A stretch of DNA of 18,147 nucleotides from NCBI GenBank assembly GCA_016215735.1, contig JACRIA010000001.1:1-18147 (forward strand). Reading direction: 5' to 3'. Made by a program: the position numbers and the translations under genes. The notes beneath the pieces were generated by a model. The model was not told the DNA's origin, did not search any database, and saw only the letters and a program-made list of their open reading frames with translations. This document shows positions 12,720 through 18,147 of this stretch, in pieces. Each line of letters begins with the position of its first letter. The stretch's first letter is position 1. Source of the stretch: Candidatus Peregrinibacteria bacterium (GTDB lineage Bacteria; Patescibacteriota; Gracilibacteria; UBA1369; UBA12463).

Positions 12720-13016
12720 ATGACAGACAATTCCACAGGAATAGACCGCGATTTCATTGAATACGTGGTTAAACAGCTCGTCGCCAAACCCGACGCAGTG
12801 AAAGTAACGCGCACAGTAGATGAAATGGGTGTCTTGATTTCCCTTGAAGTCGATAAAGAAGACATGGGGAAAGTTATCGGCAAATCCGGCCAGACAGCAA
12901 AAGCGCTCCGCGTGCTATTGCGTGTTATCGGATCGAAAAACAACGCCAGAGTAAATCTAAAAATACTCGAACCAGGCGGAGTTGAAGTCGGAGCCGAAAT
13001 AAAAGTCGAAGAATAA
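12720..13016 (+). CDS. khpA: KH-domain RNA-binding protein KhpA
   Basis: 98 residues. One KH domain with the GxxG loop at 54-57 inside GKVIGKSGQTAKALRVLL, preceded by the DFIEYVVKQLVAKPDAVKV helix-strand typical of KhpA (YlqC). KhpA usually pairs with KhpB to bind many mRNAs and small RNAs and affects cell-wall growth and division. The rpsP-khpA order is conserved in many bacteria and supports the call. The C-terminus runs about 15 residues past the usual end (GGVEVGAEIKVEE). A TATAAT at 12689-12694 could give a secondary start, but there is no matching -35. Confidence 0.92.
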   Translation: MTDNSTGIDRDFIEYVVKQLVAKPDAVKVTRTVDEMGVLISLEVDKEDMGKVIGKSGQTAKALRVLLRVIGSKNNARVNLKILEPGGVEVGAEIKVEE

Positions 13017-13047
13017 ATTAGTTCGGCCAGTCTAACAACCAGAAAAT

Positions 13048-13401
13048 ATGGACACAAACAGTATTGTTGATGCTGCGCAAAGAGGAGACATTGTCACAAT
13101 CGTGAACAGAGGTCTTGCGTACGCGATTATGATCGCGGGATTTCTGTCAGTCATCTTCATTATTGTCGGCGGCATCTCATTCATTCTTTCCGGCGGCCAG
13201 GAAGATAAAATCAAACAGGCAATTTCAACAATCCGTTACTCAATCATCGGTCTTATCATCACAGTCCTCGCGGTCGTGATCGTGTGGGCGGTTGGCGGAG
13301 CGCTTGGTTTGGACGTCGTCAAATACATCAATTTTGGAGACGTCGTTGCCATTATCAAATCAATAGGCGATAAATTATCGTCTACCAGCGGAAATCTGTA
13401 G
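13048..13401 (+). CDS. VirB2/TrbC-like pilin-type membrane protein
   Basis: 117 residues with two hydrophobic helices (about 24-48, AYAIMIAGFLSVIFIIVGGISFIL, and 66-88, IIGLIITVLAVVIVWAVGGAL) separated by the short polar loop SGGQEDKIKQAISTIRYS. This helix-loop-helix, with the GG-x-x-F-I-x-S-G-G-Q-E turn, is common in Patescibacteria proteins annotated as pilin-like or TrbC/VirB2 family. It lacks a cleavable signal of the classical type. Role in a type IV secretion or surface filament is by analogy only; no other secretion genes are in the window. Confidence 0.7.
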   Translation: MDTNSIVDAAQRGDIVTIVNRGLAYAIMIAGFLSVIFIIVGGISFILSGGQEDKIKQAISTIRYSIIGLIITVLAVVIVWAVGGALGLDVVKYINFGDVVAIIKSIGDKLSSTSGNL

Positions 13402-13417
13402 AAAATTATCCAAATGG

Positions 13418-13515
13418 CCAAATCACACCAATCTTCCAAACAATGACCCATTTTCAAATTGCCCAATTGGATTTTTATTTGGTGTGACTTGGAGTGACTT
13501 GGAGCTTGGAGTGAC
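13418..13515. repeat. inverted repeat and GTGACTTGGA tandem repeats between convergent genes
   Basis: CCAAATCACACCAA (13418-13431) is the inverted partner of TTGGTGTGACTTGG (13479-13492), 13 of 14 pairs, with a 47-nt loop. The single mismatch becomes a G-U pair on the minus-strand transcript. GTGACTTGGA is repeated at 13484 and 13494, followed by GCTTGGA and GTGACTT at 13511. The element fills the gap between two gene ends and may act in minus-strand or bidirectional termination. Confidence 0.5.
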
Positions 13516-13516
13516 T

Positions 13517-14077
13517 TTACAATGATTTCAGTCCTTGCCGGATAATATGCTTCCAGTCATACGGAAACTTATATGTTTCAATTCCGCGCACAACTGCCGC
13601 AAAAATTTCCCAGATATTTTTTGAAGCATAAGTAAAAGCATTACCGGTTTCATTGTTGGGATTGTAATTAGAAATGGCGTCAATGCCTTCTATTGCAATC
13701 GGAATAATTCCATTTTGCCATAAATCATAGAGAAAATTTTCATCAACAGCATCATTCATCATAATCATCATGTCGCACGCTTCATAAAACATGCGGTAGT
13801 TAGCATCGTGCGTTGAAACCGTGGCGCATTTTTCTCTAAAATCAAAAGGAACAGCGCCGTCAGTTTTTGTAATTAAAACAACAGGAATCCCAATAGATTT
13901 TAATCCATCAATAAGCCCCGCGGCCATATTTTTGTCTTTTCCGTCGTTATACCAAATGCCGATAATCGGCGTACCATTTTTGGGCTTAAAAGGGAAATTA
14001 TTCGCAACCTCATTTCTGTAGATTTTTTTCTTTTTAAAAATACCCCATATGTTAGTTTCGATTTTTGTCGAAGGCAT
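13517..14077 (-). CDS. orphan GT-B C-terminal-like domain (glycogen synthase-like), hypothetical
   Basis: 186 residues. Residues 36-165 follow the donor domain of GT5 glycogen/starch synthases: PIIGIWYNDGKDKNMAAGLI (parallel to the GRL-x-x-QKG start), ACDMMIMMNDAVDENFLYDLW then NGIIPIAIEGIDAI (parallel to the MPSRFEPCGL...YGTIPIV stretch), NETGNAFTY (TGF-like) and a closing amphipathic WEIFAAVVRGIETY. The N-terminal acceptor domain is absent, and the region of the catalytic glutamate is degenerate, so activity by itself is doubtful. There is no room upstream for a lost half: a 157-nt intergenic region with its own promoter precedes it. The family assignment is from pattern memory. Confidence 0.6.
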   Translation of the reverse strand: MPSTKIETNIWGIFKKKKIYRNEVANNFPFKPKNGTPIIGIWYNDGKDKNMAAGLIDGLKSIGIPVVLITKTDGAVPFDFREKCATVSTHDANYRMFYEACDMMIMMNDAVDENFLYDLWQNGIIPIAIEGIDAISNYNPNNETGNAFTYASKNIWEIFAAVVRGIETYKFPYDWKHIIRQGLKSL

Positions 14078-14123
14078 TTTTATTTTTTTATATTTTCAGC
14101 CTTTAGGCGAGTGTTATCTAAAT

Positions 14124-14152
14124 ATTATACCTTATTTTTAGGCAATTTTCCA
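14124..14152 (-). promoter_or_regulatory. promoter of the orphan GT-B-like gene
   Basis: Minus-strand TGGAAA (complement of 14147-14152), 17-nt spacer, TATAAT (complement of 14124-14129). The leader of about 40 nt contains a small GCCTAAAGGC palindrome and an A-rich stretch before the ATG. Confidence 0.55.
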
Positions 14153-14219
14153 TACCTAAGATATTGACCGCATATACAAAATATTATAAAATGCTAATTC
14201 ACCAAAACAGTCCCGGCTA

Positions 14220-14228
14220 TGCTATAAT
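14220..14228 (+). promoter_or_regulatory. extended -10 promoter of the membrane-protein gene, leaderless type
   Basis: TGC-TATAAT (14220-14228) ends 6 nt before the ATG at 14235. No clear -35. The stretch TGCTATAATTCAGCCATG parallels that before the gene at 8974. Confidence 0.55.
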
Positions 14229-14234
14229 TCAGCC

Positions 14235-15053
14235 ATGTTTACTGATGCGGAAAAAGAGGCAAAAAGAATCCTAAAATATAGACGTGTAATTTTTATAATA
14301 GGATTAATCTGCGCTTTTTCGCTCACCGTGTCATTTGATTATTTCTCCTTTTTCTCTTCTACAGCGCCTGAACAGCTCGGCGAAAATCTGGCAAATTTCT
14401 ATAAGAATATATATATTCAAATTTTTATAATTTTACCTTTCAATGTCCTCGCACTTTATTTTTTAGCAGGAGTTATTGTTTTTCTAAAAGCGCACATTGA
14501 ACTCGATAAAATAGAAGGGTATTTTTTGCATAAAACATCAATTTTTTGGGCTGGATACTACGCAAACCTACCAGGAGGCGCCATTAGAATACACGCGTAC
14601 AGTCTTATCGGTCTCGACGGCGAATACGGTATCGCGCCAAAAGAATTACTTAGTCATATACCGCAAAATGATGTCTGCGCCTGCCAAATTGCAAAATTTC
14701 CTAAATTTCCGGGCATAAATAACAAATTTGTCATTGATATTCTGCCGCTTACAGCCCCAAAACAAAAAATCGAAGAAAAAATAATTAAAAACACACACGC
14801 CGAAAGGTCAAAAAATCTCGATACGCTGCAAAAAACCTTAAAAGACAAAATTGTTATTATAAAAGGCAAAGCGAAAAAGATTTTCAACGATTGGGGCGAT
14901 CCGATTATCGAGCTTAATGGAGAAAAATACCATCCATTATCAAAACGTTTATCTCTGATGATGCCACAATATATTGAAGCAAAATTTTTCATACGCAAGG
15001 ATAAGAAAAAAATAATCGGCTTCGTAGCTGCCGCTGAAAACAAAAATCCATGA
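14235..15053 (+). CDS. hypothetical two-helix membrane protein
   Basis: 272 residues, not recognised. Two transmembrane helices (about 17-33, VIFIIGLICAFSLTVSF, and 60-85, YIQIFIILPFNVLALYFLAGVIVFL) flank an external loop of about 25 residues. The remaining 185 residues should be cytoplasmic and mixed alpha/beta, with a basic helical stretch (KQKIEEKIIKNTHAERSKNLDTL) and a small beta-rich end (KIVIIKGKAKKIFNDWGDPIIELNG) that could be an OB-like or similar barrel. The stop codon overlaps the exonuclease ATG (ATGA), so the two are translationally coupled. Confidence 0.75.
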   Translation: MFTDAEKEAKRILKYRRVIFIIGLICAFSLTVSFDYFSFFSSTAPEQLGENLANFYKNIYIQIFIILPFNVLALYFLAGVIVFLKAHIELDKIEGYFLHKTSIFWAGYYANLPGGAIRIHAYSLIGLDGEYGIAPKELLSHIPQNDVCACQIAKFPKFPGINNKFVIDILPLTAPKQKIEEKIIKNTHAERSKNLDTLQKTLKDKIVIIKGKAKKIFNDWGDPIIELNGEKYHPLSKRLSLMMPQYIEAKFFIRKDKKKIIGFVAAAENKNP

Positions 15054-15940
15054 AAAAACTTTATCTCATTGACGGCAACTCGATTTTTTACCGCGCATTT
15101 TTCGCGCTGCCGCATTTTCATACAAAAGCTGGCGAACTCACAAACGCGATTTACGGCTTTACTGCTACCCTCCTCCATTTTTTGCTCGAACACGAGCCAG
15201 ATTATATCGGCGTTGTTTTTGATAAAGGCAAAAAAACTTTCCGGCATCAGGAATATAAAGAATACAAAGCAACTCGGCCCCCTGCTCCTGACGAACTCTA
15301 CGCGCAAATGCCAAAGACAAAAGAAATTGTCGATGCGTTTCACATTCCGCTTTTTGAGGAAGATAATTACGAGGCAGATGATATTATCGGTGCTCTTGCT
15401 CGCAAAGCAGAACATGAAAAAAATCTCCACATTTATGTAATTTCCAGCGACCGCGATGTTCTTCAATTAGTTTCAGATAAAATTTCCGTGATTATGCCGA
15501 AAAAAGGTTTTAGCGAGTTTGAAGAATACACGCCGGAAAGTACAAAAAAACATTTTGGTCTTACGCCGGAACAAATTCCGGATTATAAAGCTCTTGCCGG
15601 CGACCCTTCCGATAATATTAAAGGCATTAAAGGTATTGGAGAACAAACCGCGAAAAAACTTTTGGAAGAATACGGCTCACTCGACAATATTTATAAAAAT
15701 ATTGATAAAATTGAAGGCGCAGTAAAAACAAAACTTATCGAAAACGAAGAAGGCGCGCATTTTTCAAAATATCTCGCGACACTCGCGACAAATTGGCCGG
15801 TAAAATTCAGTCTTGATTCCTGCGCGGTTACAAATTTTGACAGCGCCAAAGTAAAAGAACTTTTTGAAAAATTAGAATTCAAATCTTTACTCGCTCGTTT
15901 CGAAAAATTCAAACAAAAACAGCAACCCAGCCTCTTTTAA
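15050..15940 (+). CDS. stand-alone 5'-3' exonuclease (Pol I N-domain/FEN family) with terminal clamp motif
   Basis: 296 residues, the size of the 5' nuclease domain only; no polymerase domain follows. It removes RNA primers and flaps during lagging-strand maturation and repair. Acidic metal ligands are visible: D8 (LIDGNS), D58 (VVFDKG), the YEADD cluster (107-111) and SSDRD (132-136). The helix-3-turn-helix DNA-binding region is GDPSDNIKGIKGIGEQTAKKLL (184-205). The protein ends in Q292-P-S-L-F296, matching the bacterial sliding-clamp pentapeptide consensus (QLxLF/QxxLF), analogous to the PIP box of archaeal and eukaryotic FEN1. It is coupled by ATGA to the upstream membrane-protein gene. 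Confidence 0.92.
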   Translation: MKKLYLIDGNSIFYRAFFALPHFHTKAGELTNAIYGFTATLLHFLLEHEPDYIGVVFDKGKKTFRHQEYKEYKATRPPAPDELYAQMPKTKEIVDAFHIPLFEEDNYEADDIIGALARKAEHEKNLHIYVISSDRDVLQLVSDKISVIMPKKGFSEFEEYTPESTKKHFGLTPEQIPDYKALAGDPSDNIKGIKGIGEQTAKKLLEEYGSLDNIYKNIDKIEGAVKTKLIENEEGAHFSKYLATLATNWPVKFSLDSCAVTNFDSAKVKELFEKLEFKSLLARFEKFKQKQQPSLF

Positions 15941-15941
15941 T

Positions 15942-15965
15942 GGGACCGGTTCTGAGACATGGCCC
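15942..15965. repeat. GGGACC-GGCCC imperfect palindrome after the exonuclease gene
   Basis: GGGACC (15942-15947) can pair with GGCCC (15961-15965) with one bulged A around GGTTCTGAGACAT. It starts 1 nt after the stop codon and is followed by TAATTTCTT, so it could be a weak terminator or a relative of the GGGGAC repeats. Confidence 0.35.
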
Positions 15966-16001
15966 TAATTTCTTGAACAAAAAATTTACTCATACACCTC
16001 C

Positions 16002-16107
16002 GCATGCACAAGGCAAAAATCACACCGTGTCAAAAGAAAATCATTTATAAAAACACATTTATACACCCCCGCAATAGAATTAGTTTTGAGGCATGCACAA
16101 GCCAAAA
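16002..16107 (+). repeat. 17-nt direct repeats flanking A/T-rich DNA
   Basis: GCATGCACAAG-G-CAAAA (16002-16018) and GCATGCACAAG-C-CAAAA (16091-16107) match at 16 of 17 positions. ACACCTCCGCA and ACACCCCCGCA occur just before each. The unit offset is 89 nt, suggesting a diverged local duplication. Confidence 0.5.
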
Positions 16108-16166
16108 CATTTGAGCAACTTTTTTAGACGATGTCATATTTTTCATATCAATCAAGCACAAAAAGT

Positions 16167-16195
16167 TTGTAAAAACATTTTTTATGTACTATATT
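16167..16195 (+). promoter_or_regulatory. ftsA promoter
   Basis: TTGTAA (16167-16172), 17-nt spacer, TATATT (16190-16195). Start expected near 16202, leaving a leader of about 60 nt that contains the GAAGCGA repeat. Confidence 0.5.
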
Positions 16196-16208
16196 TCCTT
16201 CGCACACA

Positions 16209-16238
16209 CGCTCGAAGCGAACGCAGTGAGCGAAGAGC
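16209..16238. repeat. GCTCGAAGCGA-type repeat in the ftsA leader
   Basis: CGCTC (16209-16213) pairs with GAGCG (16228-16232), and GCTC with a second GAGC at 16235-16238. GCTCG-AAG-CGAGC, a related hairpin, occurs in the ORF at 10519-10531. Read in frame it gives an ARSERSERRA peptide, typical of repeat translation and not of FtsA. Confidence 0.4.
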
Positions 16239-16263
16239 ACATACAAACAAAGCAACACCACTT

Positions 16264-17505
16264 ATGCCAAAATCCAGAATTATTACCAGTCTCGATGTAG
16301 GCAGTTCAAAAATCAGAACAGTTGTTGCAGGATTCGATGACAGTAGTTCAATACCGAATATTATTGGTGTTGGCGTTACCCCTTCAACAGGTCTTCGCAA
16401 AGGTTCAGTGATTGATGTTGAAGAAGCAATAAATTCCATCACCACTTCTCTGGAAGACGCGGAGCGCATGGCAGGCGAACCAATCAATCATGTTTTTCTC
16501 GGTCTTGGCGGAACACATATTGAAACAATGGATTCAAAAGGAGTCATTGCTGTTTCAAACGCAAATCAGGAAATTACAGAAGAAGATGTTGATAGAGTTC
16601 TTGAAGCTGCGCAGGCTGTGAGCATTTCAGGAAATAAAAAAATTCTCCGCATCATTCCAAAAACTTTCACAGTTGATGAACAAAAAAGAATTAAATATCC
16701 GGTCGGTATGACAGGCATCAGGCTCGAAGTCGAAGCGCACATCATCACAGGTCTTGTTCCGACAATTAAAAATATTGAAAAATGCGTTTTGCAGTCAGGC
16801 GTTGATATTGACGATATTATTCCGACATGTCTCGCCTTCCCCGAAGCCGTTTTGAGCAAAAGACAGAAAGAGCTTGGCGTTGTTGCTGTTGATATTGGCA
16901 GCGGCGGAACAGCGGTTACTGTTTTTGAAGAAGGAATGATGCTGCACACAGCAGTTATTCCTGTCGGCGGAGAAAATGTGACGAATGATATTGCAATCGG
17001 ACTCCGCACATCAATCGACACAGCTGAAAAAATTAAAATCGAATATGGTTCATGCATGCCGGAAGACGTAAATGATCGTGAAACAATCGACTTATCTCTT
17101 TTGAGCAAAATTGACATGCAGAAAGTTTCAAAGAAAACAATGGTTGAAATTATTGAAGCGCGTTACCAGGAAATTTTTCTATTAGTTAAAGAAGAATTGA
17201 AAAAAATCCACCGCGACGGAATGCTGCCAGCTGGTGTTGTTCTAACAGGCGCTGGTTCAAAAATGTCAGGAGTGATTGATCTTGCGCGCGATACGCTTAA
17301 TCTTCCAGTGCAAATCGGTTTTCCGCAAAATTTTGACGGCATTGTTGATAAAATTGATGATCCGGCTTATTCAACGGCGATCGGGCTTATCCATTGGGGT
17401 TCAAGAATGCAGGCGCACACAGGATACAATTTAACATTCCGCGGACTGAATCTCAAAAAAACATACACCGGCGTCAAAAATTTTATAAAAGGACTAATCC
17501 CATAG
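16264..17505 (+). CDS. ftsA: cell division protein FtsA
   Basis: 413 residues from the ATG at 16264, normal for FtsA. FtsA is an actin-like ATPase that tethers FtsZ to the membrane at the septum. The phosphate-1 motif is SLDVGSSKIRTVV near the N-terminus. The 1C/SHS2 region follows (INHVFLGLGGTHIETM, GVIAVSNANQEIT), then phosphate-2 VAVDIGSGGTAVTVF and the adenosine motif VVLTGAGSKMSGV. The C-terminus GVKNFIKGLIP is a short amphipathic membrane-targeting helix. I prefer MPKSRIITSLDVG over an in-frame ATG at 16093, because the extra 57 residues include repeat-derived sequence. No Shine-Dalgarno precedes the ATG. ftsZ follows after 43 nt. Confidence 0.95.
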   Translation: MPKSRIITSLDVGSSKIRTVVAGFDDSSSIPNIIGVGVTPSTGLRKGSVIDVEEAINSITTSLEDAERMAGEPINHVFLGLGGTHIETMDSKGVIAVSNANQEITEEDVDRVLEAAQAVSISGNKKILRIIPKTFTVDEQKRIKYPVGMTGIRLEVEAHIITGLVPTIKNIEKCVLQSGVDIDDIIPTCLAFPEAVLSKRQKELGVVAVDIGSGGTAVTVFEEGMMLHTAVIPVGGENVTNDIAIGLRTSIDTAEKIKIEYGSCMPEDVNDRETIDLSLLSKIDMQKVSKKTMVEIIEARYQEIFLLVKEELKKIHRDGMLPAGVVLTGAGSKMSGVIDLARDTLNLPVQIGFPQNFDGIVDKIDDPAYSTAIGLIHWGSRMQAHTGYNLTFRGLNLKKTYTGVKNFIKGLIP

Positions 17506-17506
17506 T

Positions 17507-17541
17507 TTTGAACTTTGACTTTTGAGCTTTAACTTTAACTT
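17507..17541 (+). repeat. heptanucleotide tandem repeat between ftsA and ftsZ
   Basis: Four in-register heptads, TTTGAAC, TTTGACT, TTTGAGC and TTTAACT (17507-17534), followed by a degenerate fifth, TTAACTT. They fill most of the 43-nt ftsA-ftsZ gap. They may be a simple-sequence expansion or a binding site for a repeat-reading regulator. Confidence 0.5.
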
Positions 17542-17548
17542 AAAATAT

Positions 17549-18147
17549 ATGGCAAACGGCAAATCACACAGCGCAAAAACAAATCTAAGGAATCTATTTG
17601 GTTCCAACCCCCACGCACAAACAAAAACAATTGAAGTAATACCGGACATTACTCCTGTCGCGAATCTGAAAGTAGTCGGTATGGGAGGCGGCGGAGGGAA
17701 TGCGTTGAATCGGATGATTAAAGCCGGTCTCAAAGGAGTGGAATTTATCGCGGTCAATACAGACGCGCAGGCTCTGTATCACTCCAATGCTGATACGAAA
17801 ATTAATATCGGCAAAGCAACTACGCGCGGACTTGGCGCAGGCGGCAATCCAGACATCGGAAAGCAGGCCGCAGAAGAGAGCAAAGAAGAATTACGCGTAA
17901 GCCTTGAAGGAGCTGACATGGTGTTTATCACATGCGGTCTCGGAGGCGGGACCGGTACAGGCGGTGCGCCGGTTTTGGCAGATCTTGCGCGCGAACTCGG
18001 TATATTAACAGTCGCAGTTGTCACAAAGCCATTCGGCTTTGAAGGCAACAGACGAAAAGTACAGTGCGAAGAAGGTTTAGAAAATCTTAAAAATAAAGTC
18101 GACACATTAATTGTGATTCCGAACGACAAATTGCTTACACTTATTGA
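17549..18147 (+). CDS. ftsZ: cell division protein FtsZ, 5' part (cut by window end)
   Basis: 199 codons are present and the frame stays open to the right edge. FtsZ is the tubulin-like GTPase that forms the division ring. After a variable N-terminal tail of about 34 residues come LKVVGMGGGGGNALNRMI (nucleotide-binding T1 region), FIAVNTDAQAL, the LGAGGNPDIGKQAAEES segment and the tubulin signature GGGTGTGGAPVLADLARELG, then VVTKPFGFEG. All GTP-binding elements expected in this portion are intact. ATG at 17549 has no Shine-Dalgarno. It is probably co-transcribed with ftsA. Confidence 0.96.
   Translation, partial: MANGKSHSAKTNLRNLFGSNPHAQTKTIEVIPDITPVANLKVVGMGGGGGNALNRMIKAGLKGVEFIAVNTDAQALYHSNADTKINIGKATTRGLGAGGNPDIGKQAAEESKEELRVSLEGADMVFITCGLGGGTGTGGAPVLADLARELGILTVAVVTKPFGFEGNRRKVQCEEGLENLKNKVDTLIVIPNDKLLTLI

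Larger units (their letters stand above)
15941..16263. other. 323-nt non-coding region before ftsA, rich in repeats
   Basis: No gene is supported here. It holds a GGGACC...GGCCC element right after the exonuclease stop, a pair of 17-nt direct repeats, the ftsA promoter and a GAAGCGA-type repeat. A 57-codon in-frame upstream extension of ftsA from 16093 runs through it, but is repeat-like and matches no FtsA N-terminus. Confidence 0.6.

Noticed and set aside
14654..15466. 270-codon minus-strand frame across the membrane protein and exonuclease
   Set aside because: It lies opposite two well-supported plus-strand genes; a shadow frame.
16093..16263. Extended FtsA N-terminus from ATG 16093 with GAGG nearby
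   Set aside because: GAGG is too close to the ATG, the peptide contains repeat-derived ARSERSERRA, and FtsA normally begins at the LDVGSS region.

Overview
The window (18,147 bases, AT-rich, about 60% A+T by eye) looks like chromosome of a Patescibacteria/CPR-type bacterium. Grounds: tightly packed short genes, frequent small overlaps, weak or absent Shine-Dalgarno signals, a stand-alone 5'-3' exonuclease in place of a whole Pol I, a CPR-style VirB2/TrbC-like pilin, a short DciA/DUF721 protein and many orphan one- or two-helix membrane proteins. TGA ends several genes (korA, the ORF at 6035, the ORF at 14235), so the UGA-as-glycine code of Gracilibacteria/Absconditabacteria is excluded. The finer lineage is not determined.

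Layout. 1-1864 (minus): ferredoxin-dependent 2-oxoacid oxidoreductase, korA complete and the first codons of korB, with a leaderless-type promoter. 1972-3604: PhoU-like DUF47 protein plus PiT phosphate transporter. 3594-5186: two tail-to-tail pairs (PiT/cobalamin adenosyltransferase and DUF5665-like/DUF192 lipoprotein), each overlapping by exactly 11 bp, with a NifU-type scaffold between. 5197-5338 (minus): tRNA-Asp(GTC) with promoter, encoded CCA and terminator. 5388-6385: two hypothetical proteins, the second behind a leader made of nested hairpin repeats. 6383-8935: complete AmmeMemoRadiSam operon (radical SAM enzyme, MEMO, AMMECR1). 8939-10920: GT4 glycosyltransferase, DciA-like helicase loader and a hypothetical, with more hairpin repeats. 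11020-12078: MNT/HEPN toxin-antitoxin pair behind tandem 21-bp palindromic operators. 12096-13401: rpsP with a structured leader and a long K/E/A/P tail, khpA, and a pilin-like membrane protein. 13517-14077 (minus): orphan glycogen-synthase-like C-terminal domain. 14235-15940: membrane protein and the 5'-3' exonuclease, which ends in a clamp-binding motif. 15941 to end: repeat-rich leader, ftsA, and the 5' part of ftsZ.

Most notable signals. (1) Three 30-nt elements share one fold: 5-bp outer stem, 7-bp inner stem, 3-nt loop and an invariant ACA bulge. Their arms differ but stay fully paired. One copy lies in an apparent 63-bp insertion into a second repeat type, with a 5-bp target duplication. 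(2) Several genes have a -10 box ending 6-8 nt before the start codon, implying leaderless mRNAs. (3) The MNT/HEPN pair has tandem operators overlapping its promoter and a HEPN motif in which Tyr stands where His is expected. (4) rpsP has a hairpin leader and a TTG start. (5) The stand-alone exonuclease has a terminal QPSLF motif. All calls come from reading the sequence; no database search was run.
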